Positions 17,632 through 26,558 of a stretch of 64,000 nt of DNA are shown piece by piece. Position numbers and translations under genes: made by a program. The stretch spans positions 1 through 64,000 of the forward strand of contig NZ_FWWU01000001.1 of assembly GCF_900176165.1 (NCBI RefSeq), given 5' to 3'. Source of the DNA: Deinococcus hopiensis KR-140 (GTDB lineage: Bacteria > Deinococcota > Deinococci > Deinococcales > Deinococcaceae). Numbering within the stretch: the stretch's first letter is position 1; each line of letters begins with the position of its first letter. Below the pieces are notes generated by a model. It saw only the letters and a program-made list of their open reading frames with translations, made no database searches and was not told the DNA's origin.

Positions 17632-17787
17632 ATGTTGCTTTTCGCCTTCCTGGTCGGCATCGCTGTCGCCACTGTGCCGCTCGCGTCCTTTGTTTCCAAG
17701 GGACCCGGCGAACTGGAACAAATCCTCCACCATCACGCCGGCCTGATCATCCTTGCTTCAGCCTCAGCTGTATTCGGCATCCCGTAA
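17632..17787 (+). CDS. Possible small membrane peptide (51 residues)
   Basis: The frame encodes two hydrophobic stretches, LLFAFLVGIAVATVPLA and HAGLIILASASAVFGI, separated by a polar segment with three His. I do not recognise it. There is no clear ribosome site before the ATG. It lies between the IS66 scar and the reductase gene, so it could be the remains of a longer membrane protein. Confidence 0.3.
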   Translation: MLLFAFLVGIAVATVPLASFVSKGPGELEQILHHHAGLIILASASAVFGIP

Positions 17788-17838
17788 GGCGAACATTTAT
17801 TGATACTGGGGTTGATTTGAGACGCGACCTCAAGGGAC

Positions 17839-17997
17839 GTGTTCTGTGAGGGCGATATCCCGCAAAAGGAGGATGATGGGCGTCCCAAACCTGAGCCGGT
17901 ACCAATAATCCCTGAGTTCAGTCAGTTCTGGACGCTCGGTCTCATCATCGTGCCCTGGAGCATTCAGTTGATGCTGACGGACCTTCACTACAAATAA
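17839..17997 (+). CDS. Possible small membrane peptide or gene fragment (52 residues)
   Basis: A GTG-initiated frame ends with the hydrophobic segment FWTLGLIIVPWSIQLMLTD after a Pro-rich, acidic start. No ribosome site is obvious. Together with the preceding 51-residue frame it may be one decayed membrane protein split by stops. Function is unknown. Confidence 0.25.
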   Translation: MFCEGDIPQKEDDGRPKPEPVPIIPEFSQFWTLGLIIVPWSIQLMLTDLHYK

Positions 17998-18020
17998 AAG
18001 ATGTTCTCAAAGGAGCAATC

Positions 18021-19079
18021 ATGTTTGAAACACAACAACAGGTCATGGTGACTGGTGCATCCGGCTACCTGGCTTCCTGGGTCGTGGAAGACCTCCTGCG
18101 TCACGGCCACACCGTTCATGGCACTGTACGGCACCTCAAAGATAAAGGCAAGACCCAGCACCTAATTGACCTTGCCAAGAGGTATCCACAGCGTCTCAAG
18201 TTGTTTGAAGCAGATCTCGTCAAGGAAGGCAGCTTCGACGATGCCATGAAGGGCTGTTCAGTTGTGATTCACACGGCGTCTCCTTACTTTCTGGAAAAAC
18301 CGAAGGACGTGGAACAGCAGCTGATCAAGCCTGCACTTCAAGGCACTCAGAATGTTCTTGCCTCAGTCAACCGGACCGAAACTGTTCAGCGTGTCGTCCT
18401 GACAAGTAGTATCGCCGCGTTGTATAACGACGCCTGTGACGTGAAAGGTCGGGTTGGCCATCTCGTGCAGGAAGATGATGTCAATCCGAACACTCACAGT
18501 CAGCACAACCCATACGCGTACTCGAAAACCATGGCGGAACGGGCAGCGTGGGAGGTGTGCCGGCAGCAAGGGCGATGGGATCTTGTATCTATCCACCCGG
18601 GAGCGATGTTCGGTCCTTCCATGTCCAAACGCTCAGACGCGACCAGCGTGACGATGATGACGCAGTTTTTGAGCGGCTCCTACAGCAAAGGCGTGCCCCG
18701 TCTGTGGCTCGGTTTCGTCGACGTTCGTGATGTGGCGAGTGCTCATGTGCGGGCCGCAACTCAACCGCGAGCGCGTGGCAGATACATCATTGTGGCACAA
18801 AGTCTCAGGCTCTTGGAGATCGCTCAACTAATGAAGGTGCGTGAGTTCGGGTTGGAGGACCGGTTGCCGCGAAGCGAAATGCCCAAAATCCTGATGTGGT
18901 TGGTGGGACCGCTGGTAGGCATGCAGCGAAATTATATTTCTCGAAATGTGAATCATCCAATTCAGTACGATGGTAAACGTGTTCAGGCAGAGCTGAGTTT
19001 GCGCTATAGGGAACTTGGAGAGACGGTGAACGATCATATTCGACAACTTGTGAACGATGGTCTCGTTTCTGCACGATAG
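18021..19079 (+). CDS. NAD(P)-dependent epimerase/aldehyde reductase (SDR-extended family)
   Basis: A 352-residue extended short-chain dehydrogenase similar to dihydroflavonol/cinnamoyl reductases and bacterial aldehyde reductases. The nucleotide-binding motif VTGASGYLASW begins at residue 10. The catalytic Tyr-x-x-x-Lys occurs in NPYAYSKTMAE near residue 165, and the expected TSSIAALY strand lies near 128. The ATG follows AAAGGAG. The gene stands alone between an IS66 remnant and the convergent pilin operon. The natural carbonyl substrate cannot be inferred. It could supply reductions for other pathways in the window, but there is no direct link. Confidence 0.88.
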   Translation: MFETQQQVMVTGASGYLASWVVEDLLRHGHTVHGTVRHLKDKGKTQHLIDLAKRYPQRLKLFEADLVKEGSFDDAMKGCSVVIHTASPYFLEKPKDVEQQLIKPALQGTQNVLASVNRTETVQRVVLTSSIAALYNDACDVKGRVGHLVQEDDVNPNTHSQHNPYAYSKTMAERAAWEVCRQQGRWDLVSIHPGAMFGPSMSKRSDATSVTMMTQFLSGSYSKGVPRLWLGFVDVRDVASAHVRAATQPRARGRYIIVAQSLRLLEIAQLMKVREFGLEDRLPRSEMPKILMWLVGPLVGMQRNYISRNVNHPIQYDGKRVQAELSLRYRELGETVNDHIRQLVNDGLVSAR

Positions 19080-19546
19080 GCTTCGGGTATTCGAGGTTGC
19101 ATAAGGGGACGGTAACTACTCTGCATATCAGCCGCGGTCGTGCTGGGCAGTTATATCGCCTCTGTGGCAAACTTTTTCCCCAGGTAATCAAGGCGCATCT
19201 CAGCCTAAACAGCACCACATCCCATCAGAGCTGTTGGGAATTGCATTCAACGAAGCCATAGCGTTCATCGGCTTGCAATGCACTGAGTTGGAGGTCCTTA
19301 GCGTGCTGATAATGGGTATCTTAAGCCTTCGATATCGCCCAGGGCGTCTATGCCAAACGTGTGCAGACCTGGAAGGACTGGGAAGTCGTATCCTGCGAAG
19401 CATAAGCGTCATCAGCTGTCGCCGATAAATCAAGTCAAGGCGTGGAGGTGCAATCTGTGCACCTCCACGCCTTGACTTATCCTCCTCAAGCGCTTGGTTT
19501 TGCGACATCACCATGCTGTATACCTTCCGTCAACCCCTATTCGGGG
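19080..19546. other. Intergenic region between convergent reductase and pilin operon
   Basis: No convincing gene was found in these 467 bases. The only strong structure is the 21-bp perfect hairpin listed separately. Short frames here lack ribosome sites and family resemblance. Confidence 0.5.
19432..19478. terminator. 21-bp perfect inverted repeat, probable bidirectional terminator
   Basis: Bases 19432-19452 are the exact reverse complement of 19458-19478, with a 5-base loop between. The hairpin is about 70 bases beyond the last pilin stop codon on the minus strand and about 350 bases beyond the reductase stop on the plus strand. The location suggests a shared terminator. There is no T-run on either side, so a recombination or mobile-element origin is possible. 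Confidence 0.6.
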
Positions 19547-21340
19547 TTAGTACTCGCGAGCAAAGAGAACCTGACGGAGGTATACGAAGCGTGGGGTAAG
19601 GGGAGGCAGGGTGGCGGCATCATTAAAACGGAGATCGTAATCCCAGTCGCGTTGAGGAGGATTATAAAGAGCATTTCCCCATTGACCTCTCGCGTGCGAA
19701 GGCGTATCGAGGCTAACGAATGACCCACGGTAACGGAAGGTTTTTCCTCCCCAGTCTTCGTGAAAACGTGGGTAGTTCTCAAGACCGCCGTTGTAGGTGC
19801 TACCATTTGTTAGGTCTGTGCCAGCCATAAAAGCGGCATTTACTTCTGTATTGCTCGCCGCTGGTTTGACTCCTGCTGCAGGATCAGTGGCAGGCCAAGA
19901 ATTAGAAAGGATATTTATGGAATCGCATATTATGGCAGCAGGTTTGATGTTATTGACATTGAAACTTCCTTGAACGTACGCAGCTTGATTTGTTACAATT
20001 GTAAGACCTTTAACCGCTGGAGCGATCGTATTGCTGCTTCCAAGTGTTGTGGCGTTCTTGACGCGTATGCCATAATTGGTCTGTCTTTTCGCGGCATAGT
20101 TGTTTGTGTCTGTATTGCCATCATCAAAGCTAAAATGCCAAGCCATCCCGTTACCTGTTGTGTCATCCAAGGTTAAACTGGCGCCAGTGGAATTTGTGAA
20201 GACTTCGGCGGGAGACCTGTATATGCAGTCCATCATTTTTTGCTGGTCGATTTCTATGAGTCTTTGGGTTGCGCGCTCTCGGTTGTCATAAAAGACATTG
20301 TCAATAGTCACCGCTCCTATGCAGCTAGGATCACCGAGTCGAGACGTTGCGGCTGCCATAATAATATTGTTCGCGTCTCGAACTTCAGGTACCCAGGTAC
20401 CGCCCACCAGATGGGCCACAATACGAACGTCTGCCCCAGAAAACAGTTCGTTTTGTCTGTTTGGATCAAGAGAGGAAAGAGGGGGAACAGTAAGGCGGGG
20501 TACGGACATTTGAACGCGTCCGTTGTACTGCGTAATATCGGAGGAGGTAATGTCAGTGGTGCCTCCGGCACACGCTCTCAGTGTCTTTGTCGTCGTCGCG
20601 CTGTCGGAAAAATTAACTGCACCGCCATCGCACCTGGATGCGTCTTTTCTTCCTCTGCGAATGATGCCACCGGTCGTTACTCGTCCATTAATAGTCAAAC
20701 CAGTTGAAGGCGAGACATAGAGATTGCCGTTTGTATGAACTCGTCCGTTCAAAGTCATCAACGGGCTGGGATTTATTTCAAGATCATTATTGTAGAAGGC
20801 GGCGAACTGGAAGATCGGGACGAGGCGGCTTTGGAATTCCATCTGGAGCTTTGCCTCTACGCCAGATTGCCCAGAAACCTTTGCCTCGCTTACTACACGG
20901 TAAGAATACTGTTGATAGTTTAATCCTGCGTAAGTCTCCCCAGAATTAACAACTCCAGTATTCTTGGCAGGGTCGGCGCTCGTCGTATCCAAAACGTACG
21001 TTGTGACAGTGCGTCCTCCAAGGGTGAGACTGCTATCGCAAGCAAAGTCTAACGTGCCAAGATTACTCCCTACACATGGGGAAGTGCTGCTGGGGGCTGT
21101 CCCTGTAGGGCGGTTGTAATCAATAAACTTTGCTCTTACCTTCTCTGCGCGGAGATTGAGTCCACCTTCGGCGGCATAGAAGCCAGTCATGCTACTGGTG
21201 ACGTTGGCGGTGTCTCGTCTGTTTCCTAAGGTGATTGTGAGATAGACGAGCACAATTCCCATCAGTATAGTCATGGCAAGCATGACGCTAATGAGGGCAT
21301 AACCTAAGTTATGATGCTTGGGAATCTGTGTAGTGCTCAT
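19547..21340 (-). CDS. PilX-like minor pilin assembly protein with large C-terminal region
   Basis: A 597-residue protein with a type IV pilin-like N terminus. A short basic leader (MSTTQIPKHHNLG) is followed by YALISVMLAMTILMGIVLVY, giving a probable prepilin cleavage after Gly13. Position 5 of the mature protein is Ser rather than the usual Glu, as is common for PilX-type or GspK-type subunits. The rest is a long extracellular region, Gly/Thr/Asn-rich with paired Cys, and unrecognised. It overlaps the upstream PilW-like gene by four bases and is the last gene of the operon. Low GC compared with flanking genes suggests separate ancestry. Confidence 0.8.
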   Translation of the reverse strand: MSTTQIPKHHNLGYALISVMLAMTILMGIVLVYLTITLGNRRDTANVTSSMTGFYAAEGGLNLRAEKVRAKFIDYNRPTGTAPSSTSPCVGSNLGTLDFACDSSLTLGGRTVTTYVLDTTSADPAKNTGVVNSGETYAGLNYQQYSYRVVSEAKVSGQSGVEAKLQMEFQSRLVPIFQFAAFYNNDLEINPSPLMTLNGRVHTNGNLYVSPSTGLTINGRVTTGGIIRRGRKDASRCDGGAVNFSDSATTTKTLRACAGGTTDITSSDITQYNGRVQMSVPRLTVPPLSSLDPNRQNELFSGADVRIVAHLVGGTWVPEVRDANNIIMAAATSRLGDPSCIGAVTIDNVFYDNRERATQRLIEIDQQKMMDCIYRSPAEVFTNSTGASLTLDDTTGNGMAWHFSFDDGNTDTNNYAAKRQTNYGIRVKNATTLGSSNTIAPAVKGLTIVTNQAAYVQGSFNVNNIKPAAIICDSINILSNSWPATDPAAGVKPAASNTEVNAAFMAGTDLTNGSTYNGGLENYPRFHEDWGGKTFRYRGSFVSLDTPSHARGQWGNALYNPPQRDWDYDLRFNDAATLPPLTPRFVYLRQVLFAREY

Positions 21341-22209
21341 TGATCCGCCGAGAATGCGTTGCGGAGAGAGACTTTATTCGACAAGGTGCGCGTTGTTGAT
21401 CTTCCTGCAAAGGTTGAAGTTCCGGTAAGAGATAAGTTTACATCATTCAAGTCCTTCCAGTTGGCTGATAAAGTAGGGAAGTTTCCGGTAGCAACCGTTC
21501 CGTCTTTTAATACCAGGGAGGCTTTCATAGCGCTAATATTTGGTGCCACGGGTTGGTAGCCTGTCTTATTTTCATCCATAACTAAATCTCCGTCCAACAC
21601 CCTGTATGTTCTTTCTTCTATTACATATAAGACGGGTTCATTGTCAATATCATAATCGTAGTCCCAGTGATCGCCCTCATGATGAATTTTCTGGCCAGAG
21701 CTATCCTCATCGTCATAGGTGAACATCTCCCCTCGCTTTAGTTTAGGATCATATATATAAGCTTTTATTTTTCCACCGTTGTCCAGTCTATATTTCTTCC
21801 ATGTAGTAAGAAGATTTGGGTCGGCGTCTTTGCAGTTGGCTGGGATTTTTGAACTACCATTTTTCGCAATAAAAACGACATCCCGATTAGATCCACCGTT
21901 AATATCTTTGCAAACTGGTAGAACGACATCAAGAATATTGCGCCTTAGTATTATAGTGTCGCTAGTCCCAGTCACAACTTCAAGGGAAGGAAAATTGGCT
22001 GGGAGCCTCTCTCCTGCTTGGCGTAGATCATTAGTAAGTATAAGAAGGGCGCTCTGTAGATTCTGATTTACATCTACTCGGCGGCTATCTGTATCATATA
22101 ATTTTCGATTTCCATCAACAAGTGTGAAAGTTAGGACTAGAATGAGACTACTGATGAACATTGCAACCATCAGCTCAACGAGTGTAAAGCCTTGGCTATG
22201 GTTTAGCAT
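21337..22209 (-). CDS. PilW-like minor pilin
   Basis: A 290-residue prepilin. The leader MLNHSQG precedes FTLVELMVAMFISSLILVLTF, so prepilin peptidase should cut after Gly7 and leave mature Phe1 and Glu5. The remaining region is PilW-like, with a conserved early block about line-up of fibres (VDGNRKLYDTDSRRVDVNQN) and acidic loops later. It would sit at the pilus tip or prime assembly with the other three minor pilins. It overlaps both neighbours by a few bases. The coding region is distinctly AT-rich for this window. Confidence 0.85.
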   Translation of the reverse strand: MLNHSQGFTLVELMVAMFISSLILVLTFTLVDGNRKLYDTDSRRVDVNQNLQSALLILTNDLRQAGERLPANFPSLEVVTGTSDTIILRRNILDVVLPVCKDINGGSNRDVVFIAKNGSSKIPANCKDADPNLLTTWKKYRLDNGGKIKAYIYDPKLKRGEMFTYDDEDSSGQKIHHEGDHWDYDYDIDNEPVLYVIEERTYRVLDGDLVMDENKTGYQPVAPNISAMKASLVLKDGTVATGNFPTLSANWKDLNDVNLSLTGTSTFAGRSTTRTLSNKVSLRNAFSADQ

Positions 22210-22582
22210 AATTCACCTCCGTGAAAATAGTTTCTGCACTTGCTATACTCCTATTGTTGAACAAAGCCTTGGCAGTTACCATCCGACTGTTATCAGTACA
22301 TAGAGAAGCATTTCTACAGTAAGTCGCCTCTATTTTGTAGATAACTCCATTCACGGAGATATCCTCTTGGCCAACCCCACTTGTTGGTATTTTATTGACA
22401 GGTGCAGTTCTTAATTTATCAAAGAAACTTTCTATTGCGCTGGTGGCCTGAGATATTCGCTCACTTTCCGTATTCATCTTGAGATTATTAAGGAAGATTG
22501 GAACGAAGGCGGACATAATGACTCCCAGAATCAACAGAGAGACAATTGCTTCTATTAATGTAAATCCTTGAGACAATTTCAT
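22196..22582 (-). CDS. PilV-like minor pilin
   Basis: A 128-residue prepilin with leader MKLSQG and helix FTLIEAIVSLLILGVIMSAF, so Glu5 is present. The small C-terminal domain has one Cys pair (YCRNASLC), probably a disulfide. Size and position between the FimT-like and PilW-like genes fit PilV/PilI. It overlaps both. It is expected to be inserted in the inner membrane and then incorporated into a type IV pilus or a related transformation or secretion pilus. Confidence 0.82.
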   Translation of the reverse strand: MKLSQGFTLIEAIVSLLILGVIMSAFVPIFLNNLKMNTESERISQATSAIESFFDKLRTAPVNKIPTSGVGQEDISVNGVIYKIEATYCRNASLCTDNSRMVTAKALFNNRSIASAETIFTEVNYAKP

Positions 22583-23070
22583 TGAGTAACCTCAACTGCT
22601 CCACCGAGAAAAATACTTATCGTATAAGTAGGAGAACGGGCATCCTTGATTTTTAAAATTGCAGTATTGCTGGCCAAGCCTCTGGAATTGAAGCATACTC
22701 TGAATGCTATAGGAGATGTGGCTGAGACTGTTTCAACCTGGCTATTGAGAGTAATGTTATAAGTGCCGGGGAAATTACTCCAGGTTGTTGCGGAGCAATT
22801 GGTACCTTGCTGTAGATTTAGAGTTCTTGTAGATGTATTAAAGATGGCCTGAACAGCGCTGGTTGTGCCAATGGCTTTGCTTCGGGCAACTTTTATAGCA
22901 GCGCTTATAGCCCTGGCATCACTAAGCGCGGGCTTCTGTAAGAGGCGTAGGCTGGAGGCTATAACTCCAGCCAATATTCCAATAATGGCTATCACCACCA
23001 ATAGTTCAAGAATTGAAAATCCGGCATTACGGTGTGATGGTTTTGTATTATGAATAATTTCTGCTTGCAA
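22579..23070 (-). CDS. FimT/GspH-like minor pilin
   Basis: A 163-residue pseudopilin and first gene of the operon. The leader ends in HRNAG and is followed by FSILELLVVIAIIGILAGVI, with Glu5 present. The globular part has the GspH pattern (AISAAIKVARSKAIGT near residue 60, RVCFNSRGLASN near 130). The start was taken as TTG at 23070 with AGGACGG upstream; no ATG gives a better N terminus. FimT-like minor pilins can bind DNA during natural transformation, a plausible role here, but the sequence alone does not show it. Confidence 0.82.
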   Translation of the reverse strand: MQAEIIHNTKPSHRNAGFSILELLVVIAIIGILAGVIASSLRLLQKPALSDARAISAAIKVARSKAIGTTSAVQAIFNTSTRTLNLQQGTNCSATTWSNFPGTYNITLNSQVETVSATSPIAFRVCFNSRGLASNTAILKIKDARSPTYTISIFLGGAVEVTQ

Positions 23071-23131
23071 AGGTAAACCGTCCTAAGGAGTAAGAAGTGA
23101 AGATTATTGATCCGGTTGCACTGTGAAATTC

Positions 23132-25291
23132 TTAATCAGCTATTCCTTTTGTGCTCCCCCGTAGACGTTTTTTCCTCCTGCGCTTCACCCCGTCTTCTTC
23201 TGCTGTAAGCAGTCGTTTGTGTGATCGCACCGGAGTTATGTCATTGGACGGCTGAGGAGGTTGGAGTAACTCGCCCCGCGCGACACGGGCCAGTTGCGTC
23301 TGCCGCTTCGTGCCTGGCAACGTCAGGGTGACGAGCAGTGCGAGAAGTGCGACGATCAGGCCTGCCTGGAAGACGTTCCGGAGCGCCAGCGTCAATGCCT
23401 CTTTCAGCCCAACTTCAAATACATCGAGCGCCTGCCTCACTTGTGAACGGGCAGCGTTGAGGCCGTACATGGCGCCGTCGAGGCGGGTACGCTGCGTGCT
23501 AAAAATCTCGTTGGCTTCGTTGTTGGGTCCGTCCTTGAGAAGACGCTCCGCGAGGGCGCGGCGTTGGCTGGGGGTACCGATCAGAAGCGCTTCCCGGACC
23601 TCAAAAGGCGTGTCATCTGCGCTCAACAGGCGCCGGATCGCGCTGGGTTCTCCTCCCACCAGGGCGTTCTGGAGTTGTTGCTGCTTGTGCCGGTGGCGTT
23701 CCCGTACCCAATGAACGATGCCGCCGCCGCTCAGCGGTTCGCGTAGAACCTGGGGCGTCCGCGGGTCGTTCAGAACAATGGCGACGCTCGCAGGGTCGTT
23801 GTCCATGATGGCTTTGGTAATGACGCGGCCCCGTTCATCGATTTTGCTGAGGACATCTTCACGAATGCGCTGAATGTTCAATTCGGTCTGGGTGGTCTGG
23901 TCGGTGTAGGTTGAAAACTCACTTCGGGTACTTGCAGGAAGTGAATTCAGGACCGTGGTTTTGGTGTGCTGTAAGTTGATGCCGACCGTGGAAGCGAAGA
24001 TAGACCCCAGTAAGGCGACGCCGCAGACGTTGCCGAGCTGCCGTGCGAAAGTCACGACTGCCGTAGCGGCGCCCGTTTCCTCTGCAGGCGCAGCCTGCTG
24101 TGCCGTGAGGGTGTACAGCGGAATGGCTGGTCCTAAGCTCAGTCCCAGAAAGACCATCTTGAGGGTGATGTCCAGCACGCCGGTGTGAACGGTCAGGGTG
24201 AAGCCCAGGATGGTCAAGGCCGTGAGCATGAGGCCCAGCGTTGCCAGCATCAGGGACTTTGGTCTTTGGAAGCGGTGGAGCAGTTGGCCCGTGATGACTG
24301 TTCCCGCCACAATACCCAGGGAGAGGGGAATGATGGTCGCGCCGGCAGTCATGGCACTCAGCCCGACCACATTGACCAGGTACAGCGGGAGGAAGATCAT
24401 CGGTCCGAGGAAGACCATGCCGACCAGGAACGCCGCGAGGGTGGCTTTACTGAACAGCGGACTGCGAAAAAAGGCGATGTTCAGCAGGGGGTTCGGTGCG
24501 CGCTGCTCCATGCGAATAAAGGCAATGGTCCCCAGGATGGAGAGGAGAACCAGCGCGAACGTAGGCCAGGACAGCCACAAAAAGCCTGCCTGCCCGGGTT
24601 CGAGGCGCGGACGCCCCTGCGCGAGCGCGATCAGGAGGGGTATGCTGCCAAGCAACAGTGCTGCTGCGCCCCAGGTGTCGAATGGGCGGCGCGGAGCAAA
24701 GGGTCGGTGCGTCCAGCGGGGCATGAACGCCGTAATAAAGATCAACGCCAGGCAAGCAAGGGGGACGTTGATCCAGAAGTTCCAACGCCAACCAAAGGTT
24801 TGCGTGATGATTCCTCCTGCCAACGGACCCAGGACACTGGAAAGTCCAAAGGTCGCGCCGATCAGGCCGGTCATGCGGGCCCGCTCTCCAGGAGGATACA
24901 GATCGGCGATTAACGCGAAAGCCGTGGTGAACAACGCGGCCGCGCCAACACCTTGTACGGCCCGCATAGCGATCAGGGCACTGACATTCTGCGAGAGGCC
25001 GCAGCCAATCGAACCCAGTAGGAAGATGGCAATTCCCGTGAGCAGCACGGGCTTGCGTCCGATTTCATCGGAGAGTTTGCCGTACAGCGGCACGAAGACG
25101 GTGGAAGTAATCAAATACGCTGTGGTCAACCACGCATACATGCCGGCGTTGAGGAGCAGGGCACGCTGTATGGAGGGACCAGCCGTTGCGATGATGGTGT
25201 TGTCCAGAGCAGCGAGGAACACCGCGAGCATCATGCCCGCGAGGGTGAACCGTATCGATGATGGGAACAGGGCGGACCGGGTTGGCGTCAC
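23132..25291 (-). CDS. DHA2-type MFS drug efflux transporter with very large C-terminal loop
   Basis: About 719 residues starting from the GTG at 25291, eight bases past the stop of the upstream VTT gene. Longer upstream frames are low-complexity shadows. The first 430 residues form a 14-TM EmrB/QacA-type antiporter: LDNTIIATAGPSI (motif D1) near residue 25, GKLSDEIGRKPVLL (motif A) near 70 and LGPLAGGIITQTFGWRWNFW (motif C) near 150. A soluble insert of about 200 residues then separates the last two membrane segments; the family norm is a few dozen. A basic tail of about 50 residues follows. Substrate unknown. Confidence 0.85.
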   Translation of the reverse strand: MTPTRSALFPSSIRFTLAGMMLAVFLAALDNTIIATAGPSIQRALLLNAGMYAWLTTAYLITSTVFVPLYGKLSDEIGRKPVLLTGIAIFLLGSIGCGLSQNVSALIAMRAVQGVGAAALFTTAFALIADLYPPGERARMTGLIGATFGLSSVLGPLAGGIITQTFGWRWNFWINVPLACLALIFITAFMPRWTHRPFAPRRPFDTWGAAALLLGSIPLLIALAQGRPRLEPGQAGFLWLSWPTFALVLLSILGTIAFIRMEQRAPNPLLNIAFFRSPLFSKATLAAFLVGMVFLGPMIFLPLYLVNVVGLSAMTAGATIIPLSLGIVAGTVITGQLLHRFQRPKSLMLATLGLMLTALTILGFTLTVHTGVLDITLKMVFLGLSLGPAIPLYTLTAQQAAPAEETGAATAVVTFARQLGNVCGVALLGSIFASTVGINLQHTKTTVLNSLPASTRSEFSTYTDQTTQTELNIQRIREDVLSKIDERGRVITKAIMDNDPASVAIVLNDPRTPQVLREPLSGGGIVHWVRERHRHKQQQLQNALVGGEPSAIRRLLSADDTPFEVREALLIGTPSQRRALAERLLKDGPNNEANEIFSTQRTRLDGAMYGLNAARSQVRQALDVFEVGLKEALTLALRNVFQAGLIVALLALLVTLTLPGTKRQTQLARVARGELLQPPQPSNDITPVRSHKRLLTAEEDGVKRRRKKRLRGSTKGIAD

Positions 25292-25298
25292 GGGGAGA

Positions 25299-25949
25299 TC
25301 AGGAGGTACGCGTCCTGGCGCGCTGTGTGAGGTGGCGTTGCAGGACGTACCCAGCCATCCAAACCACGCCGGCAATGGCAAGTACTGCGGCGAAAATGAT
25401 GGCGCTGCTCTGCAGCTTGAGCGTTGCGGCTCCCGCAGCGGCGTACAGAATCGCCGCCGGGAGTGCTCCCGCAGCGGCGGCCAGCATGACGGACGTCCAC
25501 CGCAGCCCACTCGTCCCGGCGAGGATCGCTGTGGTTTCCGCGAGTAGCGGAACAGGGCGAGTAATGATGATCGCCAGCAAACCCCAGCGCTGCAGGAGCT
25601 GCTGTGAGGTTTCGCGGGCATGGAGGGGGATGTGCCGCGTGAGGAAAGGGGAGCCGCGCTTTCCGAGAAAGTATCCGAGCAGGGTCGCACCTATGGTGCC
25701 CAGCAGCGACAACGCTGCGCCTATCACGGTGCCGTAGAGCGCGCCGTTGGCAACCATAATCAGGCTGGAAGGTACGGGGAGGACGACATCCGCAATCAGC
25801 AGGGAGACGCTCAGCGGCGCGCTGTACACACTGTGCTGGAGCAGAGGAGTCGGATCGGTGAGGAGCGGCACATGCAAGGCCTCAACGATGACAAATAATG
25901 CGAGAAAGAAGAAAAGGAAGGCGCTGACAAGAATTCCAAGCTGTTTCAT
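25299..25949 (-). CDS. VTT-domain (DedA/SNARE-associated) membrane protein
   Basis: A 216-residue inner-membrane protein of the VTT/TMEM41-DedA family, which is linked to membrane lipid scrambling and drug or pH tolerance. Diagnostic patterns are GAALSLLGTIGATLLGYFLGK near residue 80 and ITRPVPLLAETTAILAGTSG near 130, with several hydrophobic helices. The ATG has a modest AGGAA site. It is probably the first gene of a two-gene unit with the DHA2 pump, since only seven bases separate them. Both could respond to the same envelope stress, but that is inferred from position only. Confidence 0.85.
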   Translation of the reverse strand: MKQLGILVSAFLFFFLALFVIVEALHVPLLTDPTPLLQHSVYSAPLSVSLLIADVVLPVPSSLIMVANGALYGTVIGAALSLLGTIGATLLGYFLGKRGSPFLTRHIPLHARETSQQLLQRWGLLAIIITRPVPLLAETTAILAGTSGLRWTSVMLAAAAGALPAAILYAAAGAATLKLQSSAIIFAAVLAIAGVVWMAGYVLQRHLTQRARTRTS

Positions 25950-26558
25950 ATGAGCGTTCCTATAAGTGAGACGCGGCGGAGGATTTTCCCTGGTATGCTG
26001 CTTATATTGGGACAGATGCGTGTGAGGACCGGCGCGCTTACCTTAGAAGTGAAATAAGTATGGTCGCCTGCTTGTGAAGGAGCAAGATCAGACTTAGATC
26101 TATTTCAGAGCAGAGTGGAGCCGATGCATCACGAGACATCTTTCAATGTGGCGTCTAGACAAGCGTTCCTGACAATTACCTTGAGTCAGATTTTGCCCAT
26201 TGACTACTGTGGCCGTTTTTCCCAAACATATTTGTATTGTGGAGGCGTGCTTGATGTAGTATTAAATAATTTAGAGCTGGTCGGTTTCTGAGAAAATGCG
26301 TTCGACATAGAGACATAGAAAGCATCAGCCGGTTTTTGGCTGATCTGACTCATTACTCTGCTTTACTCTACTTGGAAATAGGGTGAGGACTGGGTTGGCC
26401 TACCTTATCTCATTGTGTTTGCTTTACTTCGGGCCAATGAGCTGGGCAGTGCAGCCCGAGTCAAAGATTTAGACAACGGTGAATCATTCGTCACGTAAAG
26501 TAATTTCCAGAACGAGATTATAAAAACCGCTAAAGATAAATACGAAATTTTGTATAAG
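25950..26558. other. AT-rich intergenic region
   Basis: Six hundred bases with no convincing gene. A 7-bp hairpin occurs at 26324-26344. The region must contain the promoter of the minus-strand VTT/DHA2 unit near 26000. Nothing else was recognised. Confidence 0.5.

Noticed and set aside
24198..25547. Plus-strand frame of 449 codons opposite the DHA2 pump
   Set aside because: Arg/Ala/Pro-rich shadow without family motifs; the minus-strand pump has clear MFS motifs over the same bases.
25292..25690. N-terminal extension of 133 residues on the DHA2 pump
   Set aside because: It lies entirely antisense-phase within the VTT gene on the same strand in another frame, and is Ser/Arg/Pro-rich; the GTG at 25291 starts at the expected place.
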